Under the pieces are notes generated by a model. The model worked only from the letters and a program-made list of their open reading frames with translations, did not search any database and was not told the DNA's origin. A DNA stretch of 64,000 nucleotides, from the NCBI RefSeq assembly GCF_036417845.1, contig NC_089991.1:11041001-11105000 (forward strand), in the 5' to 3' direction. Positions 45,271-56,541 of the stretch are shown one piece after another. This DNA is from Apteryx mantelli (taxonomy: Eukaryota; Chordata; Aves; Apterygiformes; Apterygidae). The position numbers and the translations under genes are program-made. How positions within the stretch are numbered: position 1 is the first letter of the stretch; every line of letters starts with the position of its first letter.

Positions 45271-48200
45271 TACTGTTTACTGATTGCTGACTGCTTCAGA
45301 GGCACTCTAATTAGTCCAGGGCTGAATGTTGCAGGAAACACAGGCACAACATACACTCTGTGGATGCAATCAAGACCCATGTAATCAGCAGCAAAGTGAG
45401 CACAAATTCCAAAGCAAGTACAGTAGGTTTTCTCAGGACTTTGGTGCACCATCCTGGGCAGTCTGCAGCAGCTTAAATTTAGAATTTTAAAAAGTGAATA
45501 TGCAACTCATGCACTCAGTAGAAAAAAAAAAAAAAAAAGTTTTAAAACAAATGCAATTCATTTTCCTCTGTTCTTGCATTTTTAATATTTTGTGTAGTAT
45601 TTTATCAGTGATGTATAACTGTACTGTTGGTACTACTGTGGATTGGAGACATGGAGTCTGGTGGAATGTGTGAGATGCAAGATAAGTATTAGCATTAACT
45701 AGGTATTTCTGAAAATTATTTGACTCTAAATCATTTACCAGTGCTAACTTTTTACAAGATCCTCTTTGGCTACGGAGTTTAACACATTAGGATATAAGGA
45801 GATAGCTCCCTCTTTCTGATGTTTTCAAGTTCCAAAGAAGATACTTCATTATTTTAAATTCAGTTCTTGAGGGAAAAGAAATTCTACATAAATATAAGAT
45901 TTGCAAAATCTGTTTAAATGAAGACTTAGATTTTATAGGGCAGTTCTTGGGCACAGACTTGGGCACAGTATTTCTCAACAGAATATATGGGTTGTCCCAC
46001 TCAAAGAACCAGGTAAGCATATCCCTTCCTTGCTGTTTTATGCTGTATTGAGCATTTGCTTATGCAGAATGTTTCAGGGATCCTCAAAAGTTCCATATAA
46101 GTCTTGTTCAATGCCATCGAGTACCTGTTTCCCATAAGAATACAATTTAAGTTAATATTTTCTGTGTGGTTCTGAAAGAGAACTTGCTAAAGCAATCCAG
46201 GACTATAGAACAGGGAGAAAGATAAGCTGTTGTGCAGTTGATCCCTGTATTTATCTCAATGTGGTGGTCTTGCAGAAGAAGAGATGCAGCATATATTGAA
46301 ACATTATGTGCAAGACTAGAGAAGCTATGTTTCATTTCTTGGTAGAGTGATTGAGTTCCAAGGAACCCTTGTGGTTGAACAAGAAAGATGACGCAAGTCT
46401 GTGATCTCCTGAAAAATCACCACCGCTGCCAAGGGGGATTTCATATCTATTTGAAGACCAGGATCAATTCTCAGGCCAAATTGCCAAATTCTTCTACAAA
46501 ACATACATGCCTTACGCAATGCACATGTATGGCAAATTCAGCACCTGCTGTGAGTGTTCTAAAATTGCACTCTTTGTAAATAACAACTGTTCAGATTCTT
46601 ATAGAACTTGCTTAGGTCTACTTTTGTGTGCACGTAATTTTTCTCATGCTTGAGAATTTACTGGTTTAACTTATGTTCAGAGATTCCCTTCCTGTAACTA
46701 TGAAACTGAAACGCAGGCTGTAGAGTGCCCACATAAACTCCATGGGACTTCATTGTGCTAGCAGTAGGGAATCCAGAAAAAAAAGACAATGGATTTCACT
46801 TGTAATCAGCTTCATCATTTCTAATGCTATTGCATTTTTAGCTATGAACACTTATTTAGGACTATGTTATTCTTTCTATTCTTTTTTTTGCCTTGACTGC
46901 TGTGTACTAAGGAATTTCTGAAAAGTCTTAGTAGCTTATGCCAAGAAGGTTTGCAGTCTGTTGGCAGAGATTTTCATGTTGTCTTCTCAGAAGATTGAAT
47001 ATAAAGAGAAATTCAAGGGTGTGACATTGCACCTCTGCAGAAAAAGCAAGGCCTACAGGACAGCGAAGAGGTGAGAAACCAACATGCAGGCCTTAGAGGG
47101 GAGCAATGCTGCTGGAGACAAGAGGATGTGGGGGGAGATGAGAGATTCAGCATGAGTGGTATGTAGAGGGGGCGAGCTAAGTAATTCTTTGAAAGTAGAG
47201 AAAGGCAGCTTGATTTCTTCATGTGATAAGAGATAAGGAGTTAGTGGAAGGATATGAAGAGGGGAGCGATTTGATCAAATGTTCAGACGCGGGGCCTGGC
47301 ACTTTGTATGGTGCAAACATGGTATGCTGTGGTGCATTGTAGGAGGTCTGAGAGGAGGACATTGCAAGAGTCAAGGCAAGATAGAATCAAGGATCAAACA
47401 AGTGATTCAGCTCTGGGCGTGGAAGAACTGGACAGGCTGAGCTGCTGCTGACGAGATGTCACAGATTTGGTATAACACACATGTAGGAAGAAAGGCAAAA
47501 AGTTCTAAGAAAATAATCACAAATGTTGGCCTCAAGAGACAGAGAAGCTTATAGTTATGTCATAACTAGCAGGAATTAGAAGGTGAGATTAGCTATGCTG
47601 AGTTTTCCATGGTGAATTCAAGATGATGACGGTTCAGCCAAGATATAACTGATAACTCTTGACACATTGAATTGAGGAGAAAGGTAGGGACTGGTGTATT
47701 TTTGCATCCACTCTTGCCACAGATCTATCTACTCATGTTACTTTTCCATTTTAATCCCAATAAATATGTGTACTAAGCATTCAAATATTTGAATACAGCA
47801 AGCCAAGAACAGAGGGTGAATACTTTGTAAGTCTAATAATTATAAGGCCATGTTGACATGCACATAAAGAAAAAAATGCTCCAAGAATTGTACTTATATA
47901 TAATTATACATTTACGATAGAATAACCTGCTTATGTGTATTTGAATGGAATTTTATTTCAAAGATCATGGTACATTCTTAATTTTGTAACATAATTCTTT
48001 GTTGCTTTCAAGACATGAACTGTAGACATAAATCATATGTCATAATCCCCCGGGGTGACTAAAAGGTAATAATCCTTTTAAACAGTGGATCCATCATTTA
48101 AGGGCTTCAGGACCCTTCTACAGTGGGGTAGGATATATAGAAATAGCCAACTTATCTGTGACCAAGTTGGCTCCAGATCCGGAAGCAGTATAGGCAAGTC

Positions 48201-51200
48201 TGTACATCTCTACATACAAATTATATAGCCTTCCTGAAAGGCTGCTGACAAGACTCCTTAGGTTAGCTGGAACATTCTGCTAACACAGTTGCCCCACTTC
48301 TGAAATGTGAGCTTGTATGTCAGCACAGTCATGCACTGAATGTATGAGCACAGTCTTTTTGTTCAGGGCTATGTGCACCACGCTGTATTGCATGGTACAG
48401 AAATTCTGTAAACTTCACAGAAAGGAATTAAATATAATTGTCCTCAGTGTCTTAATCCCTCAGTAAGTCCAGCCCTTACAATGACAAGACAAGCTTGATG
48501 GATTTTTAGGTGTCCTACATCTTCTCTGCTTAAGTGCTTTTATAAAGCCTGCTAAGCATGTATCCTTTGACCCATTTCCATCCATACGCAAGAGCGAATT
48601 AAAACATTTGAAACAGAAGAGCATAATTTTTCAGGTTTACCTTCGAGCTGCTGTGCACACTAAATGCTCCTCTCTGCTTGCCAAGTTGAGGTCACAGGTC
48701 AAGTTATTCTTATCATCTGTGGCCTCAACTGGCTCCTTTTCTTTTCTCTTAATCACCTTAGTTCATCCCTTGCTACCTCCTGCAAACTGCTCTATTTCTG
48801 GTCTGAGAAGTGTTGTTTTAGGGATTGGATTTTTCTTAGGGGATTTACTAGATTATGCAGTTCACACTTTTATTACTGCAGACTGTGGAAATCTCCCCAC
48901 CCGCACATCCTGCTCTGATACCAAGGCTTATGTCCTGAAGGCGGCAGAGAAATTTATAAAGTTAAATATAGTCAGTTTTTGTTTTTGTAAAAAAACAGAC
49001 TGGAAGGCAGCAACTACATCTTCACTCTCTTAAAACAACCTGTAGACTTCTACCACGTGTAGTATTTGGGCCAGATTTTCTTTCTGGGTCCCAGGTCTTC
49101 TTTTCACCAGATCATGACTATCATTCAACTTCCAAGCTCCCGCTCTTCAATCCATTTTGCTAATTAGCTTTTTTTAAAGAGTCTGAGAAACTCTATTTAG
49201 GTTACTCAGATATCTTGCTTCTCTTGCAGTTCGTTATCGTCGCAAAGAATGTGTCTCCAGTATACCCAAAGAACAAGACAGAAAGCTGTAGAAAAAGGAA
49301 ACAATCAGCCTAGTCTCTATGAGCCAAAGGCATCTAGCTTCCCTCTAGGTCTTATGATTATACCTTTGAATGCACTCACACTGTTCCCAGTGACCAGGGG
49401 AGTTGCTCTTATAAAACCAGAAGCAAGATGCTCTTGTCAACGGTTTTGGAGCCTCGGGGAAGTAGATGCCTTGTTCTGGGCATCTGCTAGGAGGATATAG
49501 TGAATTACCCATGATTTGAATGCCTGAAGCAAATCATTCCAGGACTCACCGACAGTGGGTTGGACCCAAACTGGGGATTTGCTCCAGCTCTTTTTATTAA
49601 TGCCTGCCATCATGGTTGCTGTCCTTTACTATTTCCTTCTGAAGACAAAGACATTACTTACACTGCTGGCAAAACTGCAGTGATGCAAATCCCACAGTTT
49701 ATTCTGGCAATACAACTTGTTTGCAGTTACCCTGGTTGCTGATGGCTGGATAAGGAGTACTTCTTCATTCCATGCAGGCATATTTTTGGAACCATTTTCA
49801 TTTACAAGTTAAAGTAGGCAGTTACCACAAACTTGTGACTATGTTAAGATCCAAAATTAACGTCTGGTTTAATAATGAGGTAGGGAGGTTACTTCCAAAA
49901 ACATTAAGAATATGAGTATAGGACAGAGTGCTGATATGATTCTACCAAAATATAAGCTGTGTCAATTTATTAATGAATAGTGAAATAGCTGTTTCATGGC
50001 TGAATACTGTCCAGATTCTGTGCTGAGATTTGAATCTGTTCAGATGTCTGTCATAATAGGCCGTATAGCAAAAAGCAGTTCAATTCTCATGTGAACTGAA
50101 GAATGGTGTGCCCCCATCCTTACACGAGAGGAACATTAAACTTCTCTCCTACATTAGTCAGCACACCAATAGAGTGCAGCTGATTTTTTAGTCTGAGGAG
50201 TCAGAAGGAAAAGGCAGCACAGCCCTGCATTGCAAATTCATTAATTCCTAAAGCCACAGCAGGAGACTGGGAGATGGGAAATAACCACAGCAGATGGCAT
50301 AAAGCTTGCTTAAGTCCTCTTCAACCCCAACAGACTCCCCACTTTTATCTTCTCCTCCTCCCTGGTATATCTTGCAACAAAACCTATAGCAATCACCAAA
50401 AAAGGAAATTCCTGAGCCCATTGCTTAACTAGGTTGCAAGACGTAACACTTAATCTAAACTGAACAAGAGACTTGAACTGGGTTTCATTTCGGGGTTATT
50501 TTTCAGACTACTTGGGAAACAAAAGCCTTGACTTTTATTTACTATTTAGACTGCAGTAGAAATTCAAATGGAAGAAATATGTTCAAACACAAAAAAGAGC
50601 AGAGCTCTTCTAAGACTGAACATGAAGATGGAGCATGTATTTGCTGTGCTTGTACAATGCTTGGCTTCAGAATTCTGCTAAGATAACTTAGCATACTCTG
50701 ATGGCACATACTGTACACGTTGTTGCTGAATTAACAAAGAGCAGAAATGCCTGCTAATGAAACATGTCAATATGCCTAAAATTAGTTATAAAGAATAACT
50801 GAATAAATTTAACTAATGCAAAAAAATTAAGGTCTTGGGTCTTTGAGGCAACTAATGTCACTGTACTGATTCAGCTCCTGCTGGAGGGGTTTCCAGGTTC
50901 ATTCCTACAGTTTGGAGATGCTAGAGATAGCTGCAGTATCAGTTGTGAGCTCTTACTGGACAGCGTACAGTATGCTTATTTCAGAAGAGAGCTGAAACAT
51001 AGCAGAAAGCAAATTGTAGAGTGCTATGCATGACACCCACCATCCTTCTTCATTTCTTATGCGGAGCCATTGTAGAAAGAAATGTTAGCAGCTCCCCATA
51101 CATTGGAAAGGGTCATCCATGTGCCTTCCGCGAATCAGCCATCTTGCTACTAAAAATGAGACTGAAACCCTTTTTTCTTCCTTCATTAGCTGACGTTTTA

Positions 51201-54200
51201 TCTCCTATGTCTTGGCCACTACACACAGACTGGGAAAATGACTCAAGAAGATCACAGAGATCGTGCAAAAAACAGGTGCTTGGTTGCCCGCTGTCTCCTA
51301 TTTTTCGAAGTCAAAGTATTTTACAGTTTTGCTGCATAGTTCACAGTACCAGGCAGTAGAGCATCAAGTTCAGCTTTTGTTACAAGAATGTGTAATCAGT
51401 CTGGAAAGTCCAATAAAACCAAAGGTGCATTAGTACCTCCTGATGGGTTTTCTCATGCTGGAGGCGGTGCTTTTTATCCTTTTCTGTCTTTCAGGGTATG
51501 ATGTCACAAGATGGTTTGAGACAAACTAATAGCTTGCTGCCACAGAGAGGAGAGCCATTCCTGTCATCATCTCCCCTACCTTTGCCCTTACTTCTGCCCA
51601 TGTGCTCTCATCACTTAAAAGCCAACACTGATGTTCACTGGATTGCACAGTGAGTTGACTCTGCACTAGAAGAGTGGAAAGCCTAATCCAGAAAAATTAT
51701 AGTCATGTTTTCTGTGGAGTCTGAATAAATGCCAGAGCTGGCACAAAGTGGTGAGAAGAAAGACTTGCATAGCCAGAAGTGGGGGGCTGAAGGAGAAGCG
51801 AGGGAGGAAAGGAGAGTGGGGGCAGGAGGAAAGAGTGGGGGAGGAAGGTGAGGGAATGAGACCTCCCCTTTCAAAAGCAGCAAACTGTTTATTAGCTCAG
51901 TTGTAGCTAATACACAAGGGCCCCACACAAGGGTGTGTGGAACCACACCCTTGCTCTGTATCTGAAAACCAGGTTCTCAGTTCCATCTTTATGTGCATTG
52001 GTAAGATCTGTATCCCCACCCTGGACTACTTTCCCTTCTTGAAAATGATTATTTGTATGTACTGAGATACAGTTTAGAAACCTCCACCATGTAGAAAAAG
52101 TTATAAGCCATCTAGGATGCCCCTGGGTGACTGCACAAAGATTTTCTTCTCCAAGCTGTTTAGATTCCAAACAGAAAATATCACCAGCTAGTGAAAGAAG
52201 TGAAGTAGTACTAGTATTCTGATTGAATATAAATGAAGACTAAAGGTCTCTTAAATCTTCCTGCTGACCCCGACGCACCTTGTGGTTTAGTCTGGAGAGT
52301 TTGAATGATTGGGCCATGTCATACAGCAAGTCTGTGGCAGGGGAGACTACCAGAGTCCCAGTTCAACGCCTAAGCTGAAGCACTCCTTCAATCTGTGGAG
52401 ACCCTGGGTTCCATAACTGTGGTATAAAATTGGGAAGTGGTGACAACTTTTTAATCCTCTTCATTAACCTGTTTATTTCTAAAATCTTGATTGTCAAAAA
52501 AATTAAAGCATACAGTATTTATCCTGAAATCATGTCAGAGGGATGGCTACCCTAGATACAGTGGTGGTGGGGAAATGCTGAAAATAAAAAACAGCATGGC
52601 CAAACCACCTTATCCTGTCCTGTTTCTTCTGCGTTTTGGTGCCCACATGGCTTCCCGTTAAGATATTTATGTGCAAAGAATAAGAGCTTTCTGTAGGCAA
52701 TCTCCTAAGACTGAACAATCCATTCAGTGCTTATACTATTCAGTGCCTGTGACATTTCAGAGTCATTATGGATGTGTTTCTGAAAAGAACACTAGATTAA
52801 TTCACATCTTCAGGCACCACAAAATCCTCAATGTAAGGACCTTTGTCTCACTTTTTAAGTAGAACTATTGGTATCAAGGCAGAGAATGTGAAAATATCGC
52901 TTATGTTGGCATCAATCTGGCAGTCTAAAGACTCTAAGAATAGAGATTGTGCCCAAATCAATTTACCACCAGTTTTCCCTAAATCAAAGTTGTAAGACAT
53001 TGCCAAATGGCAAGGATATCCTCCTTTGGACAACACGCATAAATTGTGCTCTAGTTACTTAATGAAAAGAAATCCTTGAGCCTATGCTTGAAAATATAAT
53101 ATAGGCTATATATATATACATACACGTATATATGGATAAATACAAAACTACAATTACATTGATGACACCAGTCTGCGTGAATAAAGAAAAAAGAGTTAGA
53201 AGGACAAACCTTTAACTAAGTAATGACCAGATAAGAACCTAAGCAACATAATACAACAACACCATGACAACATATAGCAAGCCATCAGCAATTTAAAAGG
53301 TGCAAGTACAGCACCACCAAAGAATAAGGCCATCAAACTTCATAATGGCAGAGACATCTTCAGTAAGTTTACTGAATGCCATCCTTCCTTACTGTGTGAA
53401 TGTTGTTTTATTGTGCTTGTCACTCAATCATCTGAGAACAAAGGTCAGCCCAATTTCCTCGTCAAAATATACTCCGCTTACAAATGAAAACAGGTCAGTT
53501 TATTTTGCAGGTGGAGTTGCACTCATTGTCAGTCCTGCCTCAAATATAAAGGGCTGTGTGATTTGGAATACTTAAACAGTGAGCAAAACGTGAGCTGTAA
53601 ATGTTTTTCAGCTTTTCCAGTCAAATAAACTCAACTATTCTGGAGTTTTGTGCAGTGGTTTATAAATAACTGTAAATAATTAACAGTAATTATCATTCAA
53701 TCCAAACAATTTTTTTTTTTGCAAAACGATGGTCTCACAAAGCGAATCTCTAAATGCTAATGCACAGGGTTCCTGTCAGACAAAGCTCATTGCTGCCATC
53801 TGCTGAGGAAGAGACAACATAGGACATAAACAGCTTAAGTGTCAAAAATCCTCCCGTGTGGCCATTTCGGGCAGAGATTCCCGCTGAAGCGACGCCTGCA
53901 AGCCCAGCTACCCGTGATCTGCAATGTGGAATAAAAATCCACATTGCTTTCTTCAACTCTGCCTAAAACAAAAACGAACCGTAAGAAAGACAGCACAGCC
54001 CAAGTGTTCATTAGAGTTTAGTGCACCCAGCTACAGGAGTGATGCAGATAAAAGCATTTTGCTAGATGACACTTCGATTTCACGACCAGGGATAAAGTCC
54101 AAGCACCCCGCGCGTGGAAGCGTTGAGCAGTACGTGATCGTTGCATAACTCAGCGGTTAATCATTTTTGCGGGTTCCTATGTAAGGCTGTTTCTCAAAAG

Positions 54201-54229
54201 CAGTGGGTGTTTCCCAGCAGCAGGGGAAC
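45265..54229. other. Intergenic stretch between ITK and MED7
   Basis: I find no gene. The longest open frame (48608-49033, plus) has no recognisable domain and no supporting signals. A 17-base A-run lies at 45522-45538 and a G-rich purine tract at about 51775-51855. About 47010-47660 is purine-rich and may be a decayed old repeat. GARIN3 (FAM71B), which lies between ITK and MED7 in mammals, is not visible. Confidence 0.6.
51775..51855 (+). repeat. G-rich purine tract
   Basis: Some 80 bases almost wholly A and G on the plus strand, with several GGGG or longer runs (AGTGGGGGGCTG, GTGGGGGCAGG, AGTGGGGGAGG). It is capable of triplex or quadruplex structure. Confidence 0.7.
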
Positions 54230-54614
54230 GAGGATCACCACCGAGCGCCCGTCTCCCAACACCATTTCCCCGCCGCGGGGCCGCCTCCAGAGCGGGCTCT
54301 GAGGCCCACAGCGGCCAGGCCAGGCCGCGCTCGCCTCGGGGCAGGGCCTCACCGCCTCGGCCCCTGGTGAGGGAGCCCCGCAGCGGGGGCAGCAGAGGCG
54401 GCGGGGACGTGGGCTGCGCCCGGACCTGTGCACGGCGCTGTCCGGGCAGGGCAGCGCCCAGACGGGCCCTGAGCGTGCAGCGAGCGTGAAGCTCCGCCAT
54501 GACGCGCTGCGCCCTCAGCCACCGGCCGCCCCTTCCCGGCAACGCAGCCGTTGGCACCGCCTCCCGAGGAAACCAGCGCGCTGAGTGGGGCAAGCCTCTG
54601 ACCGGCGTGTGGGT

Positions 54615-54626
54615 TGACCAATCAGA
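54615..54626 (+). promoter_or_regulatory. MED7: NF-Y (CCAAT) site
   Basis: TTGACCAATCAG contains CCAAT at 54618-54622 with the preferred NF-Y flanks, about 115 bp upstream of the first splice donor. Confidence 0.7.
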
Positions 54627-54661
54627 GCGCGACTCAGCGAGGGGCGAGCCAACCGAGGAAA

Positions 54662-54686
54662 GGGGCGGGAGCGGCTCGCCGGAAGC
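54662..54686 (+). promoter_or_regulatory. MED7: GC box and ETS/GABP site
   Basis: GGGGCGGGA (from 54662) is an SP1-type GC box and CCGGAAGC (54679-54686) an ETS/GABPA core. Paired ETS and GC boxes commonly mark the start site of TATA-less promoters, so transcription probably starts just downstream. Confidence 0.6.
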
Positions 54687-54689
54687 GGG

Positions 54690-54736
54690 TGCCAGCGGCG
54701 GCGCTGAGGGGAGCGGCGGGGTGCGGAGGTGGTGAG
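54690..54736 (+). other. MED7: MED7 exon 1 (5' UTR, non-coding)
   Basis: Ends at donor GGTGAG|GTGAGC (GT at 54737-54738). The 5' limit is approximate, placed after the ETS site. Intron 1 would run 54737-55238 and end TTCCCTAG. Confidence 0.55.
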
Positions 54737-54949
54737 GTGAGCGCGGGCGTTTCTCCTGGGCCTTGCCTGGCCGTAGCGCGGTGCGCCTCCCCCCGCTCCC
54801 CTCGTCTCAGTGGCGGCCCGGCGCCTCCCCGCCTCCCCCGGGCCTCCCTCTGGCCTCCCTGCCCCCGCGCGGCGCGGCCGGCCCCGGGCAGGAGCTCGGC
54901 TCCGCCGGGGACTCGTTGGCGCGGCCCCCCGGGTGTCTCCGGCCTCAGC

Positions 54950-54986
54950 GGGGGGGGGGGAAGGGAAGGGAAGGGAAGGGAAGGGG
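54950..54986 (+). other. G-quadruplex-prone repeat in MED7 intron 1
   Basis: An 11-G run is followed by five (GGGAA)-type units and GGGG on the coding strand, just downstream of the promoter. It satisfies the G3+N1-7 quadruplex rule many times over. Confidence 0.75.
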
Positions 54987-55238
54987 CCGCCGCTGCCCCC
55001 AGGGTGGCTCTGGGCCCCGGCTGGTGTCGCGGATCGAGAGGCTGATCGCGTCGGGAGCGTGCCGTGGGGGCAAGCTAACGGGTGGTGTGTGGATGCTGCC
55101 GAGCCTTCAGCCTCCGAGGGGCTCTGGCTCCGGTGCGCCTCTCACAGCCGTCTCTTTCACGGTGTTTTTGTTGTCTGTCTGTATTGCGCGGGTGTCACGC
55201 AGATTGTTAAATGTGTGTTTCTTGGGGGCGTTCCCTAG

Positions 55239-55256
55239 GTGTTTTCGTCTGGAAAA
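55239..55256 (+). other. MED7: MED7 exon 2, 5' UTR part
   Basis: Begins right after acceptor CCCTAG (AG at 55237-55238) and leads 18 nt later to the start codon. The ATG at 55239 sits in ORF phase only if the acceptor is ignored, so the true start is at 55257. Confidence 0.7.
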
Positions 55257-55949
55257 ATGGGTGAACCTCAGCAAGTGAGTGCTCTTCCTCCACCACCAAT
55301 GCAATATATAAAAGAATATACAGATGAAAATATCCGTAAAGGTCTGGCCCCAAAGCCACCTCCGCCTGTGAAAGACAGTTACATGATGTTTGGCAATCAG
55401 TTTCAGTGTGATGACCTAATTATCCGACCCTTGGAAAGCCAAGGTATTGAGCGATTGCATCCTATGCAGTTTGATCACAAGAAGGAGTTAAGGAAGCTTA
55501 ATATGTCTATCTTGGTCAACTTCTTGGACCTCTTGGATATCTTGATAAGGAGTCCAGGGAGCATAAAGCGAGAAGAGAAACTGGAAGACTTAAAACTGCT
55601 TTTTGTTCACGTCCATCATCTTATAAATGAGTATCGCCCTCACCAAGCGAGGGAGACACTGAGGGTCATGATGGAGGTGCAGAAACGTCAGCGTTTGGAA
55701 ACAGCAGAGCGATTTCAGAAGCATTTAGAGCGAGTTGTAGAGATGATTCAGAACTGCCTGGCCTCCTTGCCCGATGATCTACCTCACTCAGAGGGAGGGT
55801 TGGGAGTGAAAGCAGAACCCATGGATACTGATGATGGCAACAGCTGTATTGGACAGAGTGAAAAACAGAGGGAACGTTCTGGTTGCAAGAGAGATCAGGT
55901 TTTAGACAAAGATGCAGCTATGTGTAGCATTATTGATGAAATGACATGA
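55257..55949 (+). CDS. MED7: MED7, Mediator complex subunit 7 (complete, single coding exon)
   Basis: Subunit of the Mediator middle module, which pairs with MED21 and links activators to RNA polymerase II in the nucleus. It is 230 residues, human being 233. It starts [20 protein letters not shown], identical to human, and keeps the core nearly unchanged (for example [20 protein letters not shown] and [20 protein letters not shown]). The helical, coiled-coil-forming part is about residues 75-170. The tail from about 178 is acidic, diverges, and ends IDEMT where human has IDEMNERP. VKAEP at 184-188 fits a SUMO consensus. The coding part is in one exon, as in mammals; the 5' UTR is split. It is divergent from ITK and co-directional with the TIM gene, matching mammalian order. 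Confidence 0.98.
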   Translation: MGEPQQVSALPPPPMQYIKEYTDENIRKGLAPKPPPPVKDSYMMFGNQFQCDDLIIRPLESQGIERLHPMQFDHKKELRKLNMSILVNFLDLLDILIRSPGSIKREEKLEDLKLLFVHVHHLINEYRPHQARETLRVMMEVQKRQRLETAERFQKHLERVVEMIQNCLASLPDDLPHSEGGLGVKAEPMDTDDGNSCIGQSEKQRERSGCKRDQVLDKDAAMCSIIDEMT

Positions 55950-56185
55950 AGAAAACACTTTTTATTAGCTCACCATAGCAAGGGGCAGAACAGATTCTAA
56001 GGGTATATGTTATGGTTTAATTTGCTGTTGTACAAGCAAACAAAGCATTTATTTTACACATGATGAGAAGGGTTGTGAATGACTAGGCAGATGGAAATGT
56101 GTAATATTTTATGTAATCTGTGTGTTTATTCGTAAGAACAAAAATGTGTACTTCTTAAATGCATCATGTGAAGTAGAAGCAACTG

Positions 56186-56191
56186 ATTAAA
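56186..56191 (+). terminator. MED7: Candidate MED7 poly(A) signal ATTAAA
   Basis: ATTAAA lies 237 nt after the stop and is followed within 10-25 nt by TTTTTTTTGGTG, a good downstream element. An AATAAA at 57065-57070 could serve a longer 3' UTR. Confidence 0.55.
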
Positions 56192-56500
56192 GTTAACCTT
56201 TTTTTTGGTGTACTTTCATCCAGTTTGTCATTTGCTGCTTTTTTGGGTATGTTCCATTTGTTACTTTCTATGCAGTGTGGAAGCAAGTAAGGGATCTGAC
56301 AGAGGAATTGAAGTTGATGGTTTTTCCATTTCAAATGAGCTTTAGTTGCTTACACTTTCAGTGGGTCTTTTCTGAAATACATGTTTCAATACTAAAAGTA
56401 AAATTAGTCAAGTCTGCAAAATCCATTTCTCTAACTTTATAAAAATATAACTGTACAAAAAGAACCTAAAATTACTTTTATTTAATTATTTATTGTGCCA

Positions 56501-56541
56501 CAATCTCAGAGAGAGAGAGAGACTGAGAAAGACTGAGATTG
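56501..56541. repeat. GA repeat with 9-bp inverted arms
   Basis: CAATCTCAG (56501-56509) and CTGAGATTG (56533-56541) are perfect reverse complements around a GA-rich loop. It lies about 0.55 kb after the MED7 stop, possibly in a long 3' UTR. Confidence 0.8.

Larger units (their letters stand above)
54230..55160 (+). promoter_or_regulatory. MED7: MED7 CpG-island promoter
   Basis: A CpG island of about 0.9 kb spans the non-coding first exon and most of intron 1. Within 120 bp upstream of the first donor lie a CCAAT box, a GC box and an ETS site; there is no TATA box. This is the usual housekeeping arrangement. The minus strand is also open and carries a well-placed ATG (54500), so divergent transcription is possible. 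Confidence 0.85.

Noticed and set aside
48608-49033. 141-codon open frame between ITK and MED7
   Set aside because: No recognisable domain, no promoter or splice context, and a peptide that looks like translated non-coding DNA. I also found no link to GARIN3.
53098-53135. TA-rich patch as a promoter or origin
   Set aside because: It is a short TATATA/CACGTATATA low-complexity run with no gene start next to it.
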